Shown here: positions 40,409 through 50,083 of the stretch, one piece after another
Numbering within the stretch: the first letter of the stretch is position 1
Layout: each line of letters opens with the position of its first letter
NCBI RefSeq assembly: GCF_900100535.1
Contig: NZ_FNDG01000031.1
Coordinates: 1-50,429, forward strand
From: Phytopseudomonas flavescens
GTDB lineage: Bacteria; Pseudomonadota; Gammaproteobacteria; Pseudomonadales; Pseudomonadaceae
Direction of reading: 5' to 3'
Length of the DNA stretch: 50,429 bases
Made by a program: the position numbers and the translations under genes
Notes under the pieces: model-generated
Seen by the model: only the letters and a program-made list of their open reading frames with translations
Databases searched by the model: none
What the model was told of the DNA's origin: nothing

Positions 40409-41803
40409 TCACCCCAGGGTGTCGAGTCGCAGCGCCTCGGCACAGGCGGCCAGCGAACGACGCTGGGTGTCGGCGTACAGGCTCAGTTCATCTTCCACCC
40501 TGGCGCCCAGGGCCGCTTCGAAATCCGCCTGGCTCGAGCCGCTGGCGTAGTCGACCTGTGCGCCCTCGCCCAGGTTGGACTGGAAGATCCCCGCCGCGCT
40601 GACCGGCAGAAAGTCTTCGTAAACCAGCGGTTCGACGCGCACATGGCCAGCCGCGACCAGGGCATCGAGTTGTGGACGATGCCCCGGCCTCGCCGCAGCG
40701 ATACCTGCGGGTGTGGCGAAGTAACGAAAGTAGGCCAGGCCATCGCGGCGCATCGCCTCATGGTCGTCGGGGAAGGCCCGGAAGTGTTCGGCCATCAGCG
40801 CGTCATGCTGCCCGGCATTGGCTTCGCTGGGCGTTGCAGCGAGGGCCTGGCGAGCGCCGTCGAGCAATCGATCATAAAGTTCACGACCTTTCGCCGTGAG
40901 CGCCGCACCGCGCTGTTCGATCTCGCCGAAACGGGCGGTGTGGCTGCCCTGCGGCCCGTCCTGGCCGATGAAGGCCACGGCTTCCTGCAGCGCCTTGAAG
41001 CTGGTCTGGCGCAACAGGATCGGGCAGTTGCGCCGCGGCGGCCCTTCGATCACCGCCTTGGGAGTGATGCCGTGGCGCGGCATGCCGGCCTGAATCGCGT
41101 CGATATCCAGGGTGCGCGGTGTCAGGTGGTTGATGTGTGGCCCCTTGAACGCCACCACATCGGCGATCAGGCGATGCTGACCATGCAGTTGCCGGTACTG
41201 TTCGGCACTGACCGTGGCCTGGCTGTGCCAGCGGAACGTCTGCAGCGCCTCGCCGATGAACTCGTCCGCCTCGCCGGCCAGCAGGCCACCAGCGACTTCA
41301 CACTGCCCGATCAGCTCGATGACCCGCGGGGTGAAGATGCGCCGCCTGGCCAGCAATTCGGCGGCCAGCCGGCGCAGCCCGGCATCCTCGATCAACTCCA
41401 GGCGCAGCAGCGAGGTGAACACCCTGAACGGGCTGGCCTGCAGCGCCGCTTCATGAACCGCGCGAAACGCCGTGGAGTGCACCGGCACACCCGCAGGTGC
41501 CAGGTCGTAATAGCCCACCGGCCGCATGCCCATCACCGCGAACAACCGGCGAATGGTCGACAGCTCAGCCGCCGTGCCGAGGCGAATGGCGCCGTGGCGC
41601 TCCGCATCCAGCCGTTCGATCTCGCCGGTGACGCGCAGCTGCTCGGCAAGCTCGGGCTGGCCCTGCATGACCTGCGCATTGGTATGCGCGACCAGCTCCA
41701 GCAACCTGCCGTAGAGCGGGACTTCACGTTTGTAGAGGTCGGACATGGCACGGGAAAACCGTGCGCGAATAGTGTCCGGGCTGACGAATACCGGGCTGTG
41801 CAT
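40409..41803 (-). CDS. hglS: 2-oxoadipate dioxygenase/decarboxylase
   Basis: A 464-residue DUF1338 protein. It is an Fe(II) enzyme that turns 2-oxoadipate into D-2-hydroxyglutarate in the D-lysine branch of Pseudomonas lysine catabolism. The three metal ligands known from the P. putida enzyme fall on matching residues here: His70 in ERHGAIR, His226 in GPHINHLTP and Glu294 in RFGEIE. Arg74, which contacts substrate, is also kept. The length equals that of the P. putida protein when ATG 41803 (GGGAGG at 11 bases) is used as start. lysR, amaB and amaA follow at 42710-46585, completing the locus. A palindrome shared with the lysR/amaB gap is at 41929-41945. Confidence 0.93.
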   Translation of the reverse strand: MHSPVFVSPDTIRARFSRAMSDLYKREVPLYGRLLELVAHTNAQVMQGQPELAEQLRVTGEIERLDAERHGAIRLGTAAELSTIRRLFAVMGMRPVGYYDLAPAGVPVHSTAFRAVHEAALQASPFRVFTSLLRLELIEDAGLRRLAAELLARRRIFTPRVIELIGQCEVAGGLLAGEADEFIGEALQTFRWHSQATVSAEQYRQLHGQHRLIADVVAFKGPHINHLTPRTLDIDAIQAGMPRHGITPKAVIEGPPRRNCPILLRQTSFKALQEAVAFIGQDGPQGSHTARFGEIEQRGAALTAKGRELYDRLLDGARQALAATPSEANAGQHDALMAEHFRAFPDDHEAMRRDGLAYFRYFATPAGIAAARPGHRPQLDALVAAGHVRVEPLVYEDFLPVSAAGIFQSNLGEGAQVDYASGSSQADFEAALGARVEDELSLYADTQRRSLAACAEALRLDTLG

Positions 41804-41928
41804 GGTGATCGCTGCCTCCCTTATGTTCGAAGCGGTCGGTTCCGGCTGGCAGCGCCAGCGACGGCGCAAGCGCGATCAGATTCTGCGCAGCCTGGCAGGC
41901 ACTGACAAACGACATATCTTCAGTTTTC

Positions 41929-41945
41929 CATTCCCTCAGGGAATG
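41929..41945. promoter_or_regulatory. Palindromic site upstream of hglS
   Basis: CATTCCC-TCA-GGGAATG is a perfect 7-base-arm palindrome, 126 bases before the hglS start. A 14-of-17 match lies at 43629-43645 between lysR and amaB. The ATTC...GAAT core fits a LysR-type T-N11-A site, so the local LysR protein is the obvious candidate binder (inference). The rest of 41804-42036 shows no gene. Confidence 0.6.
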
Positions 41946-42036
41946 CTGCGGCCAGCGCCACCCAGTGAGGTGGCGGTCTTGCATCCCGCGACGGGACCAT
42001 GACGGAGGGTGCGCCGACGGACGGCCCGGCAACGCG

Positions 42037-42639
42037 TCAGGCGACGATGAAATTATCCTTGCCCTGCAACCAGGCAATCAATTCGACGGACTCGGGGATG
42101 GCTTGCAGCGGGATGTAGTAGATCTCGTCCTCCAGCTCGGGGATTGGAATCGGCAGCAGCTGCAGGTAGCCGGGCGACTGGATGATCAGGTCGATCTTGT
42201 CGCCCTCGTAGGCGGACTCGAAGTGGCTGCCGCCCTGGTCGACCACGACCCGGTCGGCATAGAAGCGCACCGAGCCACTCATGTGCTCACGGCCCTTGAA
42301 GATACGTTTATTGAGCAGGCGGCGGATCAGCCATTTCGGTTGCGGGGCGCCAGCGCCCATCTCCGCCAGCTTGGCCTGCGCCTTCGCTTTCGCCCACATG
42401 CCCAGCAGAATCAGGCCGATGGCGATGGCCGAAATCGCCGTCAGCGTGCCGGCTATCAGCAGGTCCACCGTCATGACCACCGCGGCGCCGATATAGGCCC
42501 CGTTGCGCACACGCAGCCAGCCGCCGTTTATCTGCTTGATCGCGTCTTTCTGGCGCTGGCGCTGTTCCAGCATGAAGGCTTCAAGGCTCTCCCGGGAAAG
42601 CTCATAGTCGACCTCACGAATGGGTGCTACCTGGTGCAT
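42037..42639 (-). CDS. Two-helix membrane protein of unknown function
   Basis: A 200-residue protein. A cytoplasmic helical start (MHQVAPIREVDYELSRESL) precedes two membrane helices (about 50-85: GAYIGAAVVMTVDLLIAGTL and AISAIAIGLILLGMW). A soluble C-terminal domain follows with MSGSVRFYADRVVVDQGG and EDEIYYIPLQAIPES, reminiscent of YcxB-type domains; this likeness is weak. It is set between lysR and hglS on the same strand, 70 bases after lysR. Nothing in the sequence links it to lysine use. Confidence 0.65.
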   Translation of the reverse strand: MHQVAPIREVDYELSRESLEAFMLEQRQRQKDAIKQINGGWLRVRNGAYIGAAVVMTVDLLIAGTLTAISAIAIGLILLGMWAKAKAQAKLAEMGAGAPQPKWLIRRLLNKRIFKGREHMSGSVRFYADRVVVDQGGSHFESAYEGDKIDLIIQSPGYLQLLPIPIPELEDEIYYIPLQAIPESVELIAWLQGKDNFIVA

Positions 42640-42709
42640 GGCGGACCGTCCTTACAAAGGGCTGCATTATGCCGAACAGCGTGCACCGGCGTCAGGGTAT
42701 TGCGCGCGG

Positions 42710-43597
42710 TCAGCGAACCTTGTCCAGGACCCACTCGACCAGCGCCCGAACCTTGGGCAACTCCAGCGACTGCTCGGCGCAGGCGATGTAATGCGCGCCC
42801 TCGCTGACCTTCAGGTGTTGCCAGGGGATCACCAGCTTGCCTTCGGCCAGTTCCTCCTCGACCAGGAAACGCGGCACCAGGGCGACGCCACAACCATCCT
42901 GGGCGGCGCGGATGCACATATAGAAGGTGTCGAAGCGCGGGCCGTGGTAGCTGTATTCGGTGTCGATGCCCTGCTCGTCGAACCACTGGTGCCAGGCCTC
43001 GGGCCGTGAAGCGCATTGCAGCAAAACCAGGGACGTCAGGTTCCCGGCGCTGGTGAACGCCGCATCCGGCAGGATCGACGGTGCGCAGACCGCGATCACG
43101 TCCTCGCCGAACAGCTCGATGCACGTGGCGCCGGGCCAGGTGCCGTTGCCGTAGAAGAACGCCACGTCGGCCTTGGCCTGCACCAGGTCGAAGGGCTCCA
43201 GTTCGTTGCGGATGTCCAGGTGGATCGTCGGGTGAGCCCTGGAGAAGCCCCTGAGATTGGGGATCAGCCAGCGCACGCCGAAGGTCGGCTGGGTGGCCAC
43301 GCGCAACACCTCGGTCTCGCCGCCGTAGGAGAGGATGTAGCGGCTGGAGATATCGACCTGGGTGAGGATCTTGTCGACCTCGGCCAGGTACAGCTCGCCG
43401 GCGGGGGTCAGTTGCAGGCGCCGGCGAATGCGATGGAACAGCAGATGCTGGAGCATCTCCTCGAGTTGCGCGACCTGCTTGCTGACCGCGCTCTGGGTCA
43501 GGTGCAGCTCCTCGGCGGCACGGGTGAAGCTCATGTGCCGGGCGGCCGACTCGAAACACTGCAGGGCGGCCATGGTGGGAAGCAGGCGTTTGGACAT
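42710..43597 (-). CDS. LysR-family regulator of the lysine locus
   Basis: A 295-residue LysR protein. The HTH (MSFTRAAEELHLTQSAVSKQV) is followed by an effector-binding domain of the GcvA-like type. It is divergent from amaB and stands in the same position as the LysR gene of the P. putida amaAB-hglS locus. ATG 43597 has GGAG 6 bases upstream. A CATTC...GAATG palindrome lies 32-48 bases upstream of the start, and a similar one precedes hglS, suggesting it controls itself, amaBA and hglS. The effector is likely a lysine-pathway intermediate (inference). Confidence 0.88.
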   Translation of the reverse strand: MSKRLLPTMAALQCFESAARHMSFTRAAEELHLTQSAVSKQVAQLEEMLQHLLFHRIRRRLQLTPAGELYLAEVDKILTQVDISSRYILSYGGETEVLRVATQPTFGVRWLIPNLRGFSRAHPTIHLDIRNELEPFDLVQAKADVAFFYGNGTWPGATCIELFGEDVIAVCAPSILPDAAFTSAGNLTSLVLLQCASRPEAWHQWFDEQGIDTEYSYHGPRFDTFYMCIRAAQDGCGVALVPRFLVEEELAEGKLVIPWQHLKVSEGAHYIACAEQSLELPKVRALVEWVLDKVR

Positions 43598-43628
43598 GAA
43601 CACTCCGAGAGCTCGGGCAGCGATGGTT

Positions 43629-43645
43629 CATTCTCCGAGGGAATG
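43629..43645. promoter_or_regulatory. Palindromic site between lysR and amaB
   Basis: CATTCTC-CGA-GGGAATG, with one mismatch between its 7-base arms, matches 14 of 17 bases of the palindrome upstream of hglS (41929-41945). It sits 32 bases before lysR and 149 before amaB. It is a probable binding site of the LysR protein. Confidence 0.58.
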
Positions 43646-43794
43646 ATGTGGTGCGTAAAGGTCGTTTGTTCGAAAAAAACATTCGGGTCGATACTGCGTG
43701 AAGTCACTGCAAACGACGCCCCTATTCAGCGCCTGCCGATGATCGGGTAGCCAACGCGCCAGATCGTCGCCAGGCGGCAACGCAGGAGAGAACG

Positions 43795-45285
<1,491 letters not shown>

Positions 45286-45298
45286 GCGAGGTCGCGCC

Positions 45299-46585
45299 AT
45301 GCGTCAATTGCAGCACGCCTGTCTGTGGGAAACGCTTACGCCGCGCGAATCATTGTCCGGGCCGCTGAATGGCGACGTGCAGGCGGATGTCTGCATCATC
45401 GGCGCCGGCATCACCGGGCTGTCGGCCGCCTTGCAGTTGCTCGAACAGGGTCGCACGGTCTGCGTGCTCGACGCCCATGAAGTGGGCCACGGCGGCTCGG
45501 GACGCAACGTCGGCCTGGTCAATGCCGGCACCTGGATCAAGCCCGATGATGTCGAAGCCACCTTGGGCCAGCGCCACGGCAGCCGCCTCAACGAGGTGCT
45601 CGGCCAGGCACCCGCCGCGGTGTTCGCGCAGATCCGGCGCCTCGGCATCGACTGCCAGGCACGCAACGACGGCACCCTGCACATGGCGCACAACGCCGCC
45701 GGCCTGGCCGACCTCAAGGATCGCGAAGGGCAATGGCGGCGGCGCGGTGCCGATGTCGAATTGCTCACGGGAGCAGCCTGTGCCGACTACTGCGGTACCG
45801 ACAGGATCACCGGCGCCCTGCTCGACCGCCGGGCCGGCACCATCAACCCTATGGCTTACACCATGGGCCTGGCCAGGGCAGTCATGCGCCTCGGCGGACG
45901 CATCCACCAACACTCGCCGGTGAAGGCACTGACCCGCTGTGGTGATGCCTGGCAAGTGCGTGGCGGCCAGGGCGCCGTCAACGCGCAGAAGGTGATCATC
46001 TCCACGGGCGCCTACACCGAGGGCGAGTGGACGCAGCTGCAGCGTCACTATTTTCGCGGCTATTACCTGCAGGTCGCCTCGACGCCGCTGCACGGCGCCG
46101 CGGCCGAGCAGGTGCTGCGCCACGGCCAGGGCTCATGGGACACGCGCAAGGTGCTCAGCAGCATTCGCCGCGACGCCGATGGCCGCCTGCTGCTGGGCAG
46201 CATGGGCCGCGCCGACAACAAACCGGACTGGTTCATTCGTGGCTGGGCTGATCGCATCCAGCAGCACTACTTCCCGGCGCTGGGCAAGGTCGAGTGGCAA
46301 CTGCATTGGACCGGCTGCATCGACTTCACCCCCGATCACCTGATGCGCCTGTTCGAGCCGGCCCCCGGGCTGGTCGCGGTCACCGGTTACAACGGCCGCG
46401 GCAACACCACGGGTACGGTGGTCGGCAAGGCCCTGGCCCAGTTCCTGTCGAGCGACGACAGCGCAGCGCTGCCCATTCCTTTCTCACCCATGCAGGCACT
46501 GCGCGGCGCAGAGCTGCGCAGCAGCATGTACGAGACCGGCTTCTCGCTGTATCACGCAGGCCAGTGCCTGAGGGTCATTCTGTAA
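45299..46585 (+). CDS. amaA: L-pipecolate oxidase (FAD-dependent)
   Basis: A 428-residue FAD-dependent amine oxidase of the DAO family. The FAD-binding motif DVCIIGAGITGLSAALQLLE is at about 30-50, GSGRNVGLVNAGTWI follows, and GYNGRGNTTGTVVG near residue 365 is the C-terminal FAD contact. It oxidises L-pipecolate to piperideine-6-carboxylate, the substrate of AmaB, and probably passes electrons to the membrane chain. The length equals that of the P. putida AmaA. It is co-transcribed with amaB (13-base gap). A repeat element begins right at its stop codon. Confidence 0.9.
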   Translation: MRQLQHACLWETLTPRESLSGPLNGDVQADVCIIGAGITGLSAALQLLEQGRTVCVLDAHEVGHGGSGRNVGLVNAGTWIKPDDVEATLGQRHGSRLNEVLGQAPAAVFAQIRRLGIDCQARNDGTLHMAHNAAGLADLKDREGQWRRRGADVELLTGAACADYCGTDRITGALLDRRAGTINPMAYTMGLARAVMRLGGRIHQHSPVKALTRCGDAWQVRGGQGAVNAQKVIISTGAYTEGEWTQLQRHYFRGYYLQVASTPLHGAAAEQVLRHGQGSWDTRKVLSSIRRDADGRLLLGSMGRADNKPDWFIRGWADRIQQHYFPALGKVEWQLHWTGCIDFTPDHLMRLFEPAPGLVAVTGYNGRGNTTGTVVGKALAQFLSSDDSAALPIPFSPMQALRGAELRSSMYETGFSLYHAGQCLRVIL

Positions 46586-46810
46586 GCGCCTGTTCACGAT
46601 CCTGTGCACTTGGCAAACCGGAACCCGTATTCCCATAGATCGGCGGCAAAGTGGCGCTAGCGGACATTTGTAGGGTGGACGACGCTTCATCCGTCCACCA
46701 CTCTGCGATCGCGATGGTGGATGAAAAGAGCGTCATCCACCCTACGGCCGCTTTCGCCTTTTTGCTGCCATTGCGCGTGGCGTCTCGTCGAAAGATCGTG
46801 AACAGGTCCT
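46586..46810. repeat. Terminal-inverted-repeat element carrying two REP hairpins (copy 2)
   Basis: CCTGTTCACGATC (46589-46601) and GATCGTGAACAGG (46794-46806) are perfect inverted repeats. Between them are hairpins 46670-46700 (GTAGGGTGGACGACGC, arms GGTGGACGA/CGTCCACC-like) and 46714-46746 (arms GGTGGATGA/TCATCCACC, ending CCCTACG). It is the same structure as 8636-8919 but in the opposite orientation, with diverged spacer sequence and about 60 bases shorter. It starts directly after the amaA stop codon. No gene is inside. Confidence 0.75.
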
Positions 46811-46848
46811 AAGCGTCGCCGGCCAGCCTGCGATGGCTGGCTGGGGCT

Positions 46849-47160
46849 TCAATCCGCCAGCCTGGCCGATGCCGGGCTGAGTATCTCGATCTCGCGAATT
46901 TCGAAGTCCCGCAGTAAATAGTCCATGCGCCGCTCATGGAAGTCGCGCATATGCGGCAAGGCGCTGTGCACCGCCAGGTGCTGGCGGGACTGCCACACCT
47001 CGAAGAAGATGAACAGGGTGGGATCCTCGACATCGCGCAGCATGTGGTATTCGATGCAGCCGGGCTCGGCGCGGCTCGCTTCGACATGGGCGCGGAACAG
47101 CTGCTCGAAGGCCTCGGCCCGTTCAGGGTGGGTGTGAGCGTGCAGGATGAAGCCGTACAT
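46849..47160 (-). CDS. Antibiotic-biosynthesis-monooxygenase-fold protein (YgiN-like quinol monooxygenase)
   Basis: A 103-residue ABM-fold protein (dimeric ferredoxin-like barrel). HTHPERAEAFEQLFRAHVEAS, then EPGCIEYHMLRDVEDPTLF and VWQSRQHLAVHSALPH are typical of the YgiN-type family. It is divergent from mdaB with 155 bases between starts. In E. coli mdaB and ygiN are neighbours and are proposed to form a quinone-quinol redox cycle, so a quinol monooxygenase role is plausible. Confidence 0.85.
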   Translation of the reverse strand: MYGFILHAHTHPERAEAFEQLFRAHVEASRAEPGCIEYHMLRDVEDPTLFIFFEVWQSRQHLAVHSALPHMRDFHERRMDYLLRDFEIREIEILSPASARLAD

Positions 47161-47315
47161 GATGAGTCTCCGTGGGGGATGCGAGTTGCACCCTACACCA
47201 GGAAATCGCCGTGGATTCGTGCTTTTCAGTCAATAGTGATTTGCCTGGGCAGGCGTTTTTCCCCTCGCCCGGAGCCCGTAGCCTGCCGCTACTCAATCAG
47301 TGACGGGAATACACC

Positions 47316-47906
47316 ATGAAGAAGATCCTGCTCCTCAATGGCGGCAAGCAGTTCGCCCACTCCGCAGGTCGATTCAACCGCACCCTGCACGAAACCGCCA
47401 TGGCGTTTCTCGACCAGACTGGCGTGCCGTTCAGAACCACCGAGATCGACGCGGGTTATGACGTCGCCGAAGAGGTGCAAAAATTCCTCTGGGCCGATGT
47501 GGTGATCTACCAGATGCCGGGCTGGTGGATGGGCGCGCCGTGGATCGTCAAGAAGTACATCGACGAAGTCTTCACCGAAGGCCACGGCAGCCTGTACGCC
47601 AATGACGGTCGTACCCGCTCCGATGCCTCGCAGAAATACGGCAGCGGCGGCCTGATCCAGGGCAAGCAGTACATGCTCTCGCTCACCTGGAACGCCCCGC
47701 AGCAAGCCTTCGACGACCCCAGCGACTTCTTCGAAGGCAAGGGCGTGGATGCCGTCTACTTCCCGTTCCACAAGTCTCAGCAGTTCCTCGGCATGAGCGC
47801 CCTGCCGACCTTCCTCTGCGCGGACGTGATGAAGCGCCCTGACGTCGAGCGCGACGTGATCCGTTACCGGCAGCACCTGGCCGGGATCGTCCAGGCGAGC
47901 GTCTGA
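47316..47906 (+). CDS. mdaB: NADPH:quinone reductase MdaB
   Basis: A 196-residue flavodoxin-fold oxidoreductase. LLLNGGKQFAHSAGRFN is the FMN/FAD phosphate loop, YQMPGWWMGAPWIVKKYIDE the conserved middle motif and YMLSLTWNAPQQAF the NADPH/quinone side. It makes two-electron reductions of quinones, protecting against redox cycling. Length agrees with E. coli MdaB (193). ATG 47316 follows GTGACGGGAATACACC. It is divergent from the YgiN-like gene, and the 155-base gap probably holds a shared control region. Confidence 0.92.
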   Translation: MKKILLLNGGKQFAHSAGRFNRTLHETAMAFLDQTGVPFRTTEIDAGYDVAEEVQKFLWADVVIYQMPGWWMGAPWIVKKYIDEVFTEGHGSLYANDGRTRSDASQKYGSGGLIQGKQYMLSLTWNAPQQAFDDPSDFFEGKGVDAVYFPFHKSQQFLGMSALPTFLCADVMKRPDVERDVIRYRQHLAGIVQASV

Positions 47907-47981
47907 CAGCGATCCGGGCATGACAAGTACGCTGTCGAACGGCACTATCGGTCGTTGACCGACAGCGAAGGAATGCCTGCA

Positions 47982-48527
47982 ATGCGCCTGCCCATCCTCA
48001 ACACACCGCGCCTGCTTCTACAGCCCCTGCAGCTGGCGGACGCCGAGCAGATCCAGCCACTGTTCGGCCAATGGGAGGTGGTGCGCTACCTCAATAGCAG
48101 CGTGCCCTGGCCCTACCCGGCCGATGGCGCGCTGACCTACCTGCGTGATGTCGCCCTGCCGGCCATGGCCAGCGGCAGCGAATGGCACTGGACGCTGCGC
48201 CCGGCCAAGGATGCCGAGCGGGTGATCGGCGTCATCAGCCTGATGGATGCGCCAGACAATAACCGCGGTTTCTGGATCGCCCCGGCCTGGCAGCGCCAGG
48301 GCCTGATGAGCGAAGCCTGCAAGGCGGTCAACCGCTATTGGTTCGAGGTGCTGCTGCAGCCGCTGATGCGTGTGCCCAAGGCCGTGGCCAACAGGGCCTC
48401 GCAACGCCTTTCGGAACGCGAGGGGATGTGCCTGGTGGAAACCGGCGAGAGTGATTACGTCTCCGGCCGGTTGCCTTCGCAGATATGGGAAATCAGCCGT
48501 GAGGAGTGGCTGCGGCAGCAGCGCTGA
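47982..48527 (+). CDS. GNAT-family N-acetyltransferase (RimJ/RimL-like)
   Basis: A 181-residue protein starting MRLPILNTPRLLLQPL, the typical beginning of the Acetyltransf_3 group. RVIGVISLMDAPDN and RGFWIAPAWQRQGLMSEACK form the acetyl-CoA site (Q-R-Q-G-L). Relatives acetylate N-termini or small molecules; the substrate is unknown. ATG 47982 is favoured over ATG 47973 because AAGGA is 8 bases from the former and directly abuts the latter. It converges on sotB with 15 bases between stops. Confidence 0.85.
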   Translation: MRLPILNTPRLLLQPLQLADAEQIQPLFGQWEVVRYLNSSVPWPYPADGALTYLRDVALPAMASGSEWHWTLRPAKDAERVIGVISLMDAPDNNRGFWIAPAWQRQGLMSEACKAVNRYWFEVLLQPLMRVPKAVANRASQRLSEREGMCLVETGESDYVSGRLPSQIWEISREEWLRQQR

Positions 48528-48542
48528 TCTGCTGCCCGATAG

Positions 48543-49733
48543 TTACAGAGGTTGCGGCTTGAGCGGCCTGGAAAAGTGATAGGTGGTCACGCAGCACAGC
48601 AGCAAACCGCCGATACCGAGCATACCGCCAACGATGCCGACATTGGCCACGCCCAACTGGCTGCTCACCAGGCTGCCGAGCAAGGCGCCGCCGCCGATGC
48701 CGATATTGAAGATGCCGGAAAACAGCGCCATGGCCACGTCGGTGGCGTCCGACGCCAGGTTCAGCACCTTGGCCTGCAGCGCCAGGCCGAAGCACATCAT
48801 GGCGATGCCCCAGACCACGCTCAGGGTCGCCAGGTAGGCGTGCTCGCGGGCCACTGGCAGCAGGAACAGCATGCACAGGCTCAGCACGCTGATCGCCGCG
48901 ATCACGAAACCGCGCGGGTAGCGTGCGCTGTAGCGGCTGAACAGGATGGAGCCGATGATCCCCGCACAGCCGAACAACAGCAGCAGCACGGTGATCATGT
49001 CGCCGGCGATGCCCGCCACTTCCAGGGCGAACGGCTCGATGTAGGTATACGCGGTGAAGTGCGCGGTGATCACCAGCGCGGTGAGCAGGTACACCGTGAC
49101 CAGCGCCGGGCGCTTGAACAGCACCGGCAGGCTGCGCAGCGAGCCGGAGTTCTGGCTGGGCAGCAGCGGCAGGTTCTTCATCAGGCACAGCACCACCACG
49201 CCCGCCACCACGGCGATCACGGTAAAGGTCGTGCGCCAGCCCAGCACTTCGCCGATCACGCGGCCCAGAGGAATGCCCAGCACCATGGCCAAGGCGCTGC
49301 CAGTGGCCAGCAGGCCGAGGGCTTGCGCCTGCTTGCCTGCGGGCGCCACACGAACCGCCAGGGACGCAGTGATCGCCCAGAACAACGCGTGCGCCAGGGC
49401 GATGCCGATACGGCTGACCATCAGCACGCTGAAGCTCCAGGCGACCCCCGACAGGACGTGGCTGGCGATGAACAGCATGAACACGAAGGCCAGCAGCTTG
49501 CGTCGCTCGATATTGCGGGTCAGCAGCATCAGCGGTAGCGACGCCAGGGCGACCACCCAGGCATAGATGGTCAGCATCAGGCCGACGCTCGCGGTGGTCA
49601 TGTCGAAGCTATGGCCGATCTGGCTCAGCAAACCCACCGGCACGAATTCGGTGGTGTTGAAGATGAAGGCGCCCAGCGCCAGTGCGATCACGCTCAGCCA
49701 GCTACCGCTATGCGCCTGCTCGGGTGTGTTCAT
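48543..49733 (-). CDS. sotB: Sugar efflux transporter, MFS (SotB-like)
   Basis: A 396-residue MFS protein with 12 membrane helices, starting MNTPEQAHSGSWLSVIALAL. AFIFNTTEFVPVGLLSQI and HALFWAITASLAVRVAPAGK are characteristic of the SotB/YdeA drug:H+ antiporter-1 group. E. coli SotB, also 396 residues, exports arabinose and other sugars. The start at ATG 49733 matches that length; in-frame sequence further upstream (to 50129) is non-coding in appearance. Confidence 0.87.
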   Translation of the reverse strand: MNTPEQAHSGSWLSVIALALGAFIFNTTEFVPVGLLSQIGHSFDMTTASVGLMLTIYAWVVALASLPLMLLTRNIERRKLLAFVFMLFIASHVLSGVAWSFSVLMVSRIGIALAHALFWAITASLAVRVAPAGKQAQALGLLATGSALAMVLGIPLGRVIGEVLGWRTTFTVIAVVAGVVVLCLMKNLPLLPSQNSGSLRSLPVLFKRPALVTVYLLTALVITAHFTAYTYIEPFALEVAGIAGDMITVLLLLFGCAGIIGSILFSRYSARYPRGFVIAAISVLSLCMLFLLPVAREHAYLATLSVVWGIAMMCFGLALQAKVLNLASDATDVAMALFSGIFNIGIGGGALLGSLVSSQLGVANVGIVGGMLGIGGLLLCCVTTYHFSRPLKPQPL

Positions 49734-50083
49734 TCGGGTGATATCCGCCCTTGGGGAACGCTGGCTACAACGGCCTTTCGCCCACGGCCGGATGGCAACG
49801 AGCGCGGTAGAAGCGAACGAAAAATTTAAAGCCCATACACGACGAACACGCACACGGCAGCCCGCGCGCCCTGGGCGATGAACGCTGGGAGTGGCGGATG
49901 CGAGAGCGGAAATTATAAGTATGGGGATGGCCTGCGGCGGCGATTCTACGCGCGGCACGGCACGTCGACAATACGCTCGGGAAGGCGTTGTAAAGCCGGG
50001 CGATAGCCGGTCTTCAGAGGATGGGTTGATGAGCGTTATCGATCGAGGAAAGAGGCACTTTTGTGGCGGTAGTGGATATTCGT
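49734..50083. other. Gap without a gene
   Basis: 350 bases between sotB and the IS110 end. No reading frame with a recognisable product, no REP hairpin and no strong terminator was seen. The bases next to the IS (GGATATTCGT at 50074-50083) give, read on the IS strand, ACGAATATCC, so ACG follows the CT core as the bridge-RNA guide predicts. Confidence 0.5.
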
